Under the pieces are notes generated by a model that made no database searches, was not told the DNA's origin, and saw only the letters and a program-made list of their open reading frames with translations. 64,000 nucleotides of DNA. Origin: Marinitoga aeolica. Lineage in GTDB: Bacteria; Thermotogota; Thermotogae; Petrotogales; Petrotogaceae. Position numbers and translations under genes: made by a program. Below are positions 44,107-52,125 of the stretch, piece after piece (the stretch's first letter is position 1; each line of letters begins with the position of its first letter). The stretch spans positions 1,054,001 through 1,118,000 of the forward strand of contig NZ_CP069362.1 of NCBI RefSeq assembly GCF_029910535.1. Direction: 5' to 3'.

Positions 44107-44132
44107 TATACCCCTCTACCCCGGGGGTGGTT
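44107..44132 (-). promoter_or_regulatory. CsoR-like operator before copA
   Basis: In an AT-rich context the sequence TACCCCTCTACCCC is joined to GGGGGTGG, a pseudo-inverted G/C tract flanked by TATA and TTAC, like published CsoR boxes. It lies between a TATACT-type -10 near 44145 and the copA ribosome site. Confidence 0.7.
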
Positions 44133-44251
44133 ACATCTATAGTATAAACCTTTTTTGTTACAAACAAAATATTTTTGTTTCTTTATGATTTCTAAATAGT
44201 TAAAATATAACAAACAAAATTAGAAGAATATTATAGGTTATCCAAAAAGTT

Positions 44252-44300
44252 AAAATCACTCAGACAGCTTGATTGCTTATCTTTAAAAATTATTCATTTT
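44252..44300 (-). repeat. Degenerate fragment of the palindromic repeat family
   Basis: CAGCTTGATTGCTTATCT followed by TAAAAATTATTCATT matches, at roughly 75-80%, the complement of the arm of copy A near 14484-14530 (GCTTGATTGCTGATCTG). No core remains. Confidence 0.4.
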
Positions 44301-44304
44301 TTAG

Positions 44305-44333
44305 TTGACATTTTACTACTGTAATAGTATAAT
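44305..44333 (+). promoter_or_regulatory. Promoter of the GntR/ABC operon
   Basis: TTGACA (44305-44310), 17 bases, TATAAT (44328-44333). The spacer has inverted repeat TACTA-N6-TAGTA (44314-44329), likely the autoregulatory site of the GntR protein. Confidence 0.75.
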
Positions 44334-44353
44334 AGTACACCGAGGTGATAATT

Positions 44354-44716
44354 ATGTGGTTTTATATAGATTTTCATTCACATATTCCTGTATATGCACA
44401 AATAAAAAATAAAATAAAGGAAAAAATTGCTAAAAAAGAAATTCAAAAAGATGAATTTATTCCTTCAATAAGAGTATTAGCTAAAGAAATTGGAGTAAAT
44501 TTAAATACTGTGGCAAGAGCTTATAGAGAGCTTGAACAAGAAGGAATAATAAAATCTGTTAGAGGATCAGGATATATTGTCATAGGTATAGATAAGGATA
44601 GATTGTTAAATGACAAAATAGAAGAATTCAAAAAAGTTGTCCTCTCTGCAAAAAATTTAAAGATAGAGAAAAATAAATTATTAAAGGTAATTGATGAAAT
44701 ATATGGAGGTGAATAA
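44354..44716 (+). CDS. GntR-family regulator, YtrA type
   Basis: 120 aa from ATG 44354 behind GAGGTGAT. Winged HTH at 10-75 (IPVYAQIKNKIKEKIAKKEI ... LAKEIGVNLNTVARAYRELEQEGI) with the VRGSGYIV wing, then a short helical tail and no ligand domain, as in YtrA regulators of ABC operons. It precedes the ABC genes it should repress. Confidence 0.92.
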   Translation: MWFYIDFHSHIPVYAQIKNKIKEKIAKKEIQKDEFIPSIRVLAKEIGVNLNTVARAYRELEQEGIIKSVRGSGYIVIGIDKDRLLNDKIEEFKKVVLSAKNLKIEKNKLLKVIDEIYGGE

Positions 44717-44717
44717 T

Positions 44718-45491
44718 GTGATTTTAAAAGTATCTAATTTAGTAAAAAAATATGGAAATTTAACTGCAGTTAATAATATTTCTTTTGAAGTAAATAAGGG
44801 TGAAGTTTTTGGATTATTAGGACCAAACGGTGCTGGTAAAACATCTACATTAAAATGCATATTAGGTTTAAGAAAAAAAGATAGCGGTAATATTGAAGTT
44901 AATGGAAAAATTGCATATTTACCAGAAAAAAAAGAATTATACAAAAGTTATACTGTAGAAAAAATGATAGAAATAACAGAGTCTATTACAAATAATTTTT
45001 CTAAGGAAAAAGCATATAACTTAATAAATGAATTTAAATTAGATAAAAAAACAAAAATATCTAATTTATCCCACGGAATGCTAACTCAACTATATATTTC
45101 ATTAACTCTTGCACAAGATGCAGACTTATATATATTAGATGAACCAACATGGGGATTAGATCCGTTGATGAGAAATACTATATTAGATTTAATAAGAGAA
45201 TTAACATATGATGGAAAAAGTATATTATACACAAGCCATATACTTTCTGAAGTAGAAAAGATTGCAGATAGAATTGCTATTATGTCAAAAGGAAAAATTT
45301 TAGAAAATGATTATTTAGATGATATAAAAAATAATTATTCTGCAATAGCATTACCAAAAAATGAAAAAACAAAAGGTTATCTATGGAAAGAATTAGAAAA
45401 TGAAAATATATGGATTGTAAAAAGTAGTGAAGGTGAAAAGGTGACTATTGATGAAATATTTGAAGCTATTGTGAAGGGGGAATGGAAATGA
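44718..45491 (+). CDS. ABC transporter ATP-binding protein
   Basis: 257 aa from GTG 44718, 8 bases after GGAGGTG; the ATG at 44691 lies inside the GntR gene. Walker A GPNGAGKTST, signature-like LSHGMLTQLY, Walker B YILDEPTWGLDP, switch His in TSHI. YtrB/CcmA-type subunit that partners the next membrane protein. The signature departs from LSGGQ as often in this group. Confidence 0.92.
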   Translation: MILKVSNLVKKYGNLTAVNNISFEVNKGEVFGLLGPNGAGKTSTLKCILGLRKKDSGNIEVNGKIAYLPEKKELYKSYTVEKMIEITESITNNFSKEKAYNLINEFKLDKKTKISNLSHGMLTQLYISLTLAQDADLYILDEPTWGLDPLMRNTILDLIRELTYDGKSILYTSHILSEVEKIADRIAIMSKGKILENDYLDDIKNNYSAIALPKNEKTKGYLWKELENENIWIVKSSEGEKVTIDEIFEAIVKGEWK

Positions 45492-46243
45492 GAAAAGAAT
45501 TTTTAGATATGAAAGTTAGAGCAATTGTAATTTTTATAATAACTCTTATTTTATTCTTTTCTATTGCTCCATTTCAAAATATTTTACTTGGTGTATTAGA
45601 AAAAAATAAAGCTGTAATTGAAACATATGCAAATAAATTTGGTCTTAATAGTATGATTTCACAATTACATGATTGGAATTTTTATATATTCACACAATGG
45701 TTTGGAAAAAATTTTGGTCAAATGATACCTATTTTTGCAATTATTTTAGCATTTCCTCTTTTTTCAAGAGAAATAGAAAATGGAACTATGGAATTTTTAT
45801 TGGTTAGAAAATCTCGTGATTATGTATTTTATTCAAAAGTTTTTTCAAGTTTAATTATTGGATTTTCTATTATTATAATAGGTAGCATTTTACCAATAAT
45901 ATACTCATTTTTTACTGGAAAAGATTTCTTAAATGAATATGCATTAAAGTATATTGTTCATGGTTTAATTACTGTGTGGTTTTGGAATAATATTACAGTA
46001 TTCTTTTCTATAATTTTCAATGACCAAGTTAAACCAATTTTATCTTCTGCTGGATTATTAGCAATTATTACTGCACTTGGATTCATAAAACCATTAAAAT
46101 GGTTAAATACTTATAGTTATGCATTGGGTGAAAAAATACTATCAGAAGGCAAAATAAATTGGATATATTCTGAAAGCTTATTTGTTGTTGGTGGTTTTAT
46201 ATTATTAGCCAGTTATTATATATTTAAAAACAAAGAAATTTAA
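45488..46243 (+). CDS. ABC-2 type permease
   Basis: 252 aa from ATG 45488, overlapping the ATPase stop (ATGA). Six hydrophobic helices; helix 2-3 region FPLFSREIENGTMEFLLVRKSR carries the coupling-helix motif E-x-x-x-G-T of ABC-2 permeases. Exports an unknown substrate, perhaps a peptide or drug, under control of the GntR protein. Confidence 0.87.
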   Translation: MRKEFLDMKVRAIVIFIITLILFFSIAPFQNILLGVLEKNKAVIETYANKFGLNSMISQLHDWNFYIFTQWFGKNFGQMIPIFAIILAFPLFSREIENGTMEFLLVRKSRDYVFYSKVFSSLIIGFSIIIIGSILPIIYSFFTGKDFLNEYALKYIVHGLITVWFWNNITVFFSIIFNDQVKPILSSAGLLAIITALGFIKPLKWLNTYSYALGEKILSEGKINWIYSESLFVVGGFILLASYYIFKNKEI

Positions 46244-46256
46244 AGGGGGATTTTCT

Positions 46257-47513
46257 ATGAAAAAATTAGCTATTTTTCTTGTATTAATACTATCAATTGT
46301 TGGATTTTCAAAATATCAAAATACAGCTATTATTTATTTAAAATACTTATACTCACATCAATTTGATAAAGCTATTGATATGAGTATAGAAATTATGAAA
46401 AAACAATTACCCGAATCAAAATTAAAGCAAACATGGGAAACAATAGAAAAAGCATATGGAAATTTTCAAGGTATAGAAAAAATAGATTTTACAAAAAATG
46501 GTGAATATGAAGTATATATAATTACATCAAAATTTGAAAAAACAAAATTATCTATAATTATTAGTGTAGATAAAAATGGAAAAATTGCTGGATTATTTTT
46601 TAATCAGGCAAAAAATTATACATATAATATACCAAGTTATGCAGATACATCTAAATTCAAAGAAATAGACATAACATTAGGTGAAAAATGGAAATTAAAT
46701 GGAAAACTAACTGTACCAAATGGAAAAGGACCATTTTCTGCTGTTATTTTAATACACGGCTCTGGCCCAAATGACATGGATGAAACTATTGGCCCAAATA
46801 AGCCTTTTAGGGATTTAGCATATGGATTATCAACAAATGGAATTGTTGTTTTAAGATATGATAAAAGAACTAAAATATACGGAAATAAAATGAAAAATAT
46901 TACTTTAAACGATGAAGTATTTGAAGATGTAAATTATGCAATAGATTATCTAAAAAAACTAAATTATGTTGATAAAATTTATATTTTAGGTCATAGTTTA
47001 GGTGGATATTTAGCTCCATATATTGCAAAAAATAATGATAATATATCTGGTATAATATTAATGGCAGCACCAGCTAGAGCATTAGAAGATTTAAGTATAG
47101 AACAATTGCAATATTTAAAAAAATTCGAAGATGCTGAAAATATTAAGGTTTATGATATTCTTATTGAACAATTAAAAAAGATTAAAAATAATGAGTTAGA
47201 TGATAATGTAAATGTACTTGGTGCACCAGTATATTATTATAAAGAATTAAGGGAATATATGCCTACTAAATATTTACCTGATTTAAATTTACCTATTTTA
47301 ATATTACAGGGAAAAAGAGATTATCAAGTAACAGAAAAAGATTATGATATTTTAAAAAAATATACAAAAAAAGAACAGTCTAAATTATATGATGATTTAA
47401 ATCATTTATTCATTAAGGGTGAAGGGGATCCAAATCCATATGAATATTATAGTGAAGGACATGTTGATAAAAAAGTTATTAAAGATATTGTTGATTGGAT
47501 AAAAGATAATTGA
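46257..47513 (+). CDS. Secreted alpha/beta hydrolase with N-terminal DUF3887-like domain
   Basis: 418 aa. Signal peptide (MKKLAIFLVLILSIVGFS), a helical DUF3887-like region to about 125, then a serine hydrolase: oxyanion HGSGPND, nucleophile Ser in GHSLGG, acid Asp in QGKRDYQV and His in DLNHLF. This matches secreted esterases associated with YtrA-type operons. Substrate unknown. Ribosome site AAGGGGG. Confidence 0.88.
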   Translation: MKKLAIFLVLILSIVGFSKYQNTAIIYLKYLYSHQFDKAIDMSIEIMKKQLPESKLKQTWETIEKAYGNFQGIEKIDFTKNGEYEVYIITSKFEKTKLSIIISVDKNGKIAGLFFNQAKNYTYNIPSYADTSKFKEIDITLGEKWKLNGKLTVPNGKGPFSAVILIHGSGPNDMDETIGPNKPFRDLAYGLSTNGIVVLRYDKRTKIYGNKMKNITLNDEVFEDVNYAIDYLKKLNYVDKIYILGHSLGGYLAPYIAKNNDNISGIILMAAPARALEDLSIEQLQYLKKFEDAENIKVYDILIEQLKKIKNNELDDNVNVLGAPVYYYKELREYMPTKYLPDLNLPILILQGKRDYQVTEKDYDILKKYTKKEQSKLYDDLNHLFIKGEGDPNPYEYYSEGHVDKKVIKDIVDWIKDN

Positions 47514-47527
47514 AAGGGGGAAATTAT

Positions 47528-47851
47528 ATGATAGTAACAACAGTTGGATATGTTCCAGGATACGAATTTGAGGAAGTTTTAGGTGTAGTTATAGGAAACA
47601 CTGTTCATTCAAAACATTTAGGAAGAGATATTGCTGCTGCTTTTAAGACTTTAGCTGGTGGTGAAATTAAAGGATATACAGAAATGCTTACAGAAGCAAG
47701 AAATGTTGCATATAACAGGATGATTGATGAAGCAGAAAAATTAGGTGCAGACGCTATTATAGGTATGAGATTTTCAAGCTCCGCTGTAATGCAAGGTGCT
47801 GCTGAAATACTTGCTTACGGTACTGCTGTAAAATTAAGAAAAAAGGATTAA
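47528..47851 (+). CDS. YbjQ/UPF0145 family protein
   Basis: 107 aa from ATG 47528 (AAGGGGG upstream). Strong family pattern: TTVGYVPGYEFEEVLGVV, GRDIAAAFKTLAGGEIKGY and EKLGADAIIGMRF. It is a pentameric ring protein of unknown role (PF01906). Last gene of the GntR operon; the transcript continues into an AT-rich region without a strong terminator. Confidence 0.92.
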   Translation: MIVTTVGYVPGYEFEEVLGVVIGNTVHSKHLGRDIAAAFKTLAGGEIKGYTEMLTEARNVAYNRMIDEAEKLGADAIIGMRFSSSAVMQGAAEILAYGTAVKLRKKD

Positions 47852-48036
47852 TTAAAAAATTAATGTTTTTGTGTTATTTTGTTAATTTTCTTTAATGTTA
47901 TATAGATTTTAGTTTATAATAATAAATAATATGACGTAATTAGCTATAATCAATATTAGTTCTTTTTTTCTCTTTTTTTATTATGTGTTATTATAGGATT
48001 GTATAAAAATATAAATTTTCGAGAGGAGGTTATCAC

Positions 48037-48132
48037 ATGTTAATTAAAAGATTATTTGCGCTCACATTATCAGATAGTGGGAATAGTGTGTCTATTTTCT
48101 GTGATAACCTTGCTCACATCAATTATTATTGA
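48037..48132 (+). CDS. 31-residue leader peptide
   Basis: ATG 48037 behind a strong GAGGAGG. It starts MLIKRLFALTL and ends in AHINYY. Its codons 22-25 form the central pairing arm of the attenuator, so ribosome position would decide which hairpin forms. Not like a functional enzyme; no homologue recognised. Confidence 0.7.
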   Translation: MLIKRLFALTLSDSGNSVSIFCDNLAHINYY

Positions 48133-48149
48133 TGATAAAGTATTTAATT

Positions 48150-48183
48150 TGGGCTATGGTTATCACACCATAGCCCATTTTTT
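48150..48183 (+). terminator. Attenuator terminator hairpin
   Basis: 10-bp stem TGGGCTATGG / CCATAGCCCA, loop TTATCACA, then six T. It would stop transcription before the ABC exporter genes. Confidence 0.85.
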
Positions 48184-48244
48184 GTTTTGTATGGGCTATG
48201 GTATATACCATAGCCCATTATATTTTATAGAAAGGAGTGGAAGA

Positions 48245-48280
48245 ATGATTTTAAAATTTGTAAGGTGGGTTTTTAATTAA
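48245..48280 (+). CDS. 11-residue second leader ORF
   Basis: ATG 48245 behind AAGGAGTGG; peptide MILKFVRWVFN. It lies between the second hairpin and the next small gene. Coding is supported only by the ribosome site. Confidence 0.4.
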   Translation: MILKFVRWVFN

Positions 48281-48307
48281 CGAAATTGTGGAAAAGGGGG
48301 TGATTTT

Positions 48308-48430
48308 ATGTTTGAAAAAAAGAAAAAGGTTTATAACAAAAATAATAAACCAAAATCTTATTATGAAGGTTTTAATGAAATGGAAAAAATTAAAGACTTA
48401 TTATTAGAACTCAAACGATGCAATTATTGA
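48308..48430 (+). CDS. Small protein (40 aa) before the ABC exporter
   Basis: ATG 48308 behind GGGGGTGAT. The N-terminus is very basic (MFEKKKKVYNKNNKPK) and the C-terminus helical (EMEKIKDLLLELKRCNY). It is placed directly before the exporter genes, like BmrB-type small ORFs. Function unknown. Confidence 0.6.
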   Translation: MFEKKKKVYNKNNKPKSYYEGFNEMEKIKDLLLELKRCNY

Positions 48431-48448
48431 TTTACAGGAGGTTATATA

Positions 48449-50179
48449 ATGAAAAGTATATTAAAATATGTATTTAATCAAAAAAAGTTTATATTAATAG
48501 CTGCAATAGGTATGATAGGTGGTGTAGCTGCTGAATTAATACTTCCATATTTAAATAAAGTTGTTATTGATAATATAATTATCAACAAACAAACGAATTT
48601 ATTGTTCATAACTTTATTATCCATATTTTTTATCACCATATTCAGAGCATTAATGGGTTATGTTCAAGAATTTACTTTTGATTATGTTGGTTCAAGAATA
48701 AGTAAATCATTAAAATATGATGTTTTTAAACATATACAAAAATTATCATTTAAATATTTTGATAAGACAAATACAGGAGAATTAATGTCAAGAATTAGTG
48801 AAGATATTGATAATATATGGATGGCATTTGGTTTTGGTATTGGGTTAGCTATTGAATTTTCATTATATTTTATTTTAGGTAGTATTGTATTATTCTATTT
48901 AAATTGGAAATTAGCATTAATTAGTTTAATATCTGCACCGTTTATAGCTTATTTAGCAACAAAATTAGAAAATGAAATAGGAAAAGCTTTTGATAAGATT
49001 AGTGATCAAACTGCTGTTATTAATACAACAGCACAAGAAAATATTTCTGGTGTAAGATTAGTTAAAGCATTTGCAAGAGAAAAACATGAAATATTGAAAT
49101 TTTTGAAATTAAATGATGAGAATTATAATTTAAACATTATGAAATCAAGAATATGGGGTAAATATTTTCCAACAATAGAATTTTTAGGAAATGCTGCTTT
49201 GATTTTAGTAGTCACAATAGGAGGTATGTTTGTTATCAATGAAAATATATCTTTAGGTACATTAGTTGCATTTAATGGCTATATGTGGATGATTGTATGG
49301 CCAATGAGATTAATTGGATGGTTATCAAACATTTTATCTCAAGCAAATGCATCTGCTAAAAAAATTGAAAAAATATTTAATGAAAAAGAAGAAAATTATG
49401 ATGGAATTAATTTAGAAAATGTAAAAGGTACATTAGAATTTAAAAATGTAAGTTTTAAATACGAAAATGAATATGTATTAAAAAATATTAATTTTAAAAT
49501 TGAAGCAGAAAAAACTTTAGCTATTATGGGACCTACAGGTTCCGGAAAAAGTACTTTAATTTCTTTAATATCCAGATTCTACGAAGATTATGAAGGTGAA
49601 ATATTACTCGATGGCATAAATATAAAAGATATTTCATTAAAATCATTAAGAAAGAATATTAGTTATATTTTCCAGGATACATTTCTATTTTCTGAATCTG
49701 TAAAAGAAAACATTAAATATGGAAATGAAAATGCTACTGATGAAGATATTATTAATGCATGTATTGAAGCTCAAGCACATGATTTTATTATTAATTTACC
49801 AGAAAAATATGATACCGTTGTAGGAGAAAGAGGACTTGGGTTATCTGGAGGTCAAAAACAACGTTTAACAATAGCTAGAGGATTATTAAAACATGCTCCT
49901 ATTATTATATTTGATGATGCTACGTCCGCACTTGATATGGATACAGAATATGAATTATTGAAAAGTATATATTCTAAAGAAAAACAAAATACAAAAATCA
50001 TTATAGCTCATAGGATATCTGCTGTAAAAAATGCTGATGAAATTATTTTCTTAGAAAATGGCGAAATAGTTGAAAGAGGAAATCATGAGGAATTATTAGA
50101 GAAGCGTGGAAAATACTATGATATATTTAAAGAACAATTTAAAGACTTTGAAGATTTAGTAAGAGATGAGGTGATCTAA
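48449..50179 (+). CDS. Heterodimeric ABC multidrug exporter, subunit with degenerate Walker B (TM287/BmrC-like)
   Basis: 576 aa, six membrane helices and a nucleotide-binding domain. Walker A GPTGSGKST (361-369), canonical signature LSGGQ (465-469), Walker B ends IIFDDATS so the catalytic Glu is Asp490. Exactly this substitution marks the degenerate half of heterodimeric exporters such as T. maritima TM287. It pairs with the next gene, one base overlap. AGGAGG ribosome site; controlled by the leader attenuator. Confidence 0.93.
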   Translation: MKSILKYVFNQKKFILIAAIGMIGGVAAELILPYLNKVVIDNIIINKQTNLLFITLLSIFFITIFRALMGYVQEFTFDYVGSRISKSLKYDVFKHIQKLSFKYFDKTNTGELMSRISEDIDNIWMAFGFGIGLAIEFSLYFILGSIVLFYLNWKLALISLISAPFIAYLATKLENEIGKAFDKISDQTAVINTTAQENISGVRLVKAFAREKHEILKFLKLNDENYNLNIMKSRIWGKYFPTIEFLGNAALILVVTIGGMFVINENISLGTLVAFNGYMWMIVWPMRLIGWLSNILSQANASAKKIEKIFNEKEENYDGINLENVKGTLEFKNVSFKYENEYVLKNINFKIEAEKTLAIMGPTGSGKSTLISLISRFYEDYEGEILLDGINIKDISLKSLRKNISYIFQDTFLFSESVKENIKYGNENATDEDIINACIEAQAHDFIINLPEKYDTVVGERGLGLSGGQKQRLTIARGLLKHAPIIIFDDATSALDMDTEYELLKSIYSKEKQNTKIIIAHRISAVKNADEIIFLENGEIVERGNHEELLEKRGKYYDIFKEQFKDFEDLVRDEVI

Positions 50180-51927
50180 TGAAGTTTGAAAAAATAAATA
50201 CCGTTTTTAGAATATTTAAATATTTAAAACCATTTATACCAAAAACTATTTTAGTTATATTTTTAATGGTAACAGTTATGGTAATTAATTTAATTAATCC
50301 TTATTTTTTTAAAGTGGCTATTGATGATTATATATCTAATAAAGACATAAGAGGTTTAATTATTATTGGTGGAATATTATTATTATTAAATATTATTGCT
50401 TTAGTTTTATCAAGAATAAGAATTGTAGAAATGGGAAAGATTACTAATAAGATTGTATTGAATATACGTCATGAATTATATGAACATATACAAAAATTAT
50501 CTTTTTCATTTTTTGATAGTCGTCCTGTGGGTAAAATATTAGCCAGGGTTGTAAATGATGTAAATTCATTAGAACAATTATTTTCTAATAGTATTACCAG
50601 TTTAATACCAGAATTATTAACTTTGATCTTTGTTGCTGGAATCATGTTCTATATGAATTATAAACTTGCATTAGCTTCTATGATTATTTTACCCTTATTA
50701 ATATTTGGATTATTTTTAATAGAAAGTATAAGTAGAAAAAGATGGATGGAATATAGGAATAACAGGTCTGAATTAAACGCTTTTACACATGAGGATATTT
50801 CGGGTATTAGAGTTGTTAAATCATTTACTGCAGAAAATAAGACAAATAGAAAATTTAAGTTTTTAACAGATAAAATGATGAATTCTTTTGTAAATGCTGT
50901 TAAGGTTAATGATTGGTTCTGGGCAATGGTTTTTATATCCTGGGGAATTGGAAGCGTATTAGTATTTTATTTAAGTGTTAAAATGATTGATTTAAATCAA
51001 GTTACTGTAGGTACTGTTGTTGCTTTCGTTGGATATATTGGAATGTTTTGGAGACCTATAATGAATTTAAGTAATTTCTATAATTCATTGGTTACTAATA
51101 TTTCGGCAGGTGAGAGAATATTTGAAATTTTAGATACAAAACCAGATATTGTAAATCCAAAAGATGCTAAAATAATGCCAAAAATAAAAGGTGAAGTTGA
51201 ATTCAAAAATGTTACTTTTGCATACGATAGAGAAATTGTATTGAATAATGTATCTTTTAAAATCAAACCTGGTGAAACTATTGCTTTGGTTGGACCAACA
51301 GGAGCAGGAAAAACAACAATAGTAAATTTAATTAGTAGATTTTATGATCCACAAAAAGGTCAAATATTAATAGATGGTCATGATATTAAAAAGGTTGATT
51401 TAGAATCATTACGTTCTCAAATGGGAATTATGCTACAAGATACATTTTTATTTTCTGATACAATAAAAAATAATATTAGATATGGAAAATTAGATGCTAC
51501 TGATGAAGAAATAATAGAAGCAGCTAAAGCTGTACATGCACATGATTTTATAATCAAATTAGAAAAAGGATATAATACTGATGTAAATGAAAGAGGGGTT
51601 AGATTATCAATTGGTGAAAGACAATTAATATCCTTTGCAAGAGCATTATTAGCAAATCCAAGAATATTAATTCTTGATGAAGCTACTTCTAATATTGACA
51701 CATATACAGAAAAATTAGTACAGGATGGAATTAAAAAATTATTAAAGGGTAGAACATCATTTGTTATTGCTCATAGGTTATCTACAATTAGGAATGCTGA
51801 CAGAATATTCTATATTGATAATGGAGAAATTCTTGAAGTAGGTAATCATGAAGAATTAATGGCTAAAAAAGGTCATTATTATAATCTATATATTTCACAA
51901 TTTAAATTTTTAGAATTAGGAGCATAA
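50179..51927 (+). CDS. Heterodimeric ABC multidrug exporter, catalytic subunit (TM288/BmrD-like)
   Basis: 582 aa. Six helices, Walker A GPTGAGKTT (372-380), Walker B ILDEATS with catalytic Glu501. Its signature is altered to LSIGE (476-480), so the nucleotide site formed by this signature and the partner's Asp490 is the inactive one, while its own Walker B with the partner's LSGGQ is active. This reciprocal pattern confirms the pairing with the previous gene. Confidence 0.93.
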   Translation: MKFEKINTVFRIFKYLKPFIPKTILVIFLMVTVMVINLINPYFFKVAIDDYISNKDIRGLIIIGGILLLLNIIALVLSRIRIVEMGKITNKIVLNIRHELYEHIQKLSFSFFDSRPVGKILARVVNDVNSLEQLFSNSITSLIPELLTLIFVAGIMFYMNYKLALASMIILPLLIFGLFLIESISRKRWMEYRNNRSELNAFTHEDISGIRVVKSFTAENKTNRKFKFLTDKMMNSFVNAVKVNDWFWAMVFISWGIGSVLVFYLSVKMIDLNQVTVGTVVAFVGYIGMFWRPIMNLSNFYNSLVTNISAGERIFEILDTKPDIVNPKDAKIMPKIKGEVEFKNVTFAYDREIVLNNVSFKIKPGETIALVGPTGAGKTTIVNLISRFYDPQKGQILIDGHDIKKVDLESLRSQMGIMLQDTFLFSDTIKNNIRYGKLDATDEEIIEAAKAVHAHDFIIKLEKGYNTDVNERGVRLSIGERQLISFARALLANPRILILDEATSNIDTYTEKLVQDGIKKLLKGRTSFVIAHRLSTIRNADRIFYIDNGEILEVGNHEELMAKKGHYYNLYISQFKFLELGA

Positions 51928-51931
51928 TTAA

Positions 51932-51960
51932 CACACCTCCTCATAGCATTGAGGAGGTGT
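51932..51960 (+). terminator. Terminator-like hairpin after the ABC exporter
   Basis: 11-bp stem ACACCTCCTCA / TGAGGAGGTGT with TAGCAT loop; the T-run is poor. Confidence 0.65.
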
Positions 51961-51997
51961 ATATTTATACTTTTCAAGTACAATAGATAATTTTTCA

Positions 51998-52108
51998 TCA
52001 ATCATTTAAAGTTTTTGCCAAAATTGGCATAGATTCTGGATGAAACATTGAATCAATTTCTTCTATTAAATGTACAGAATTTTGATACATAACCATATTT
52101 TCTATTTC
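51998..52108 (-). pseudogene. Relic of an AAA/ABC-type ATPase gene
   Basis: One frame reads NSVHLIEEIDSMFHPESM followed by PILAKTLND and a stop, which looks like the Walker B region of OLD/RecF-like ATPases (LIEEID with HPE). It is closed upstream by stops and has no start. Nothing else is visible between the exporter terminator and the HD-GYP gene. Confidence 0.4.
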
Positions 52109-52125
52109 TCATCCCCTTAATGTAA

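Larger units (their letters stand above)
48023..48218 (+). promoter_or_regulatory. Translation-coupled attenuator before the heterodimeric ABC exporter
   Basis: GGTTATCACA overlapping the leader ribosome site and start (48028-48037) is complementary to TGTGATAACC inside the leader ORF (48100-48109). The same GGTTATCACA recurs at 48158-48167 in the terminator loop. So the middle segment can pair either with the leader ribosome site or with the terminator loop. A second hairpin (48191-48218) repeats the terminator arms GGGCTATGG / CCATAGCCC, giving four interchangeable arms. Similar in logic to bmrB attenuation in Bacillus; mechanism inferred. Confidence 0.75.

Noticed and set aside
48056-48280. 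74-codon plus-strand ORF across the exporter leader
   Set aside because: It lacks a ribosome site, runs through both hairpins and the terminator, and its peptide mirrors the palindromes. The in-frame leader at 48037 with GAGGAGG explains the region better.
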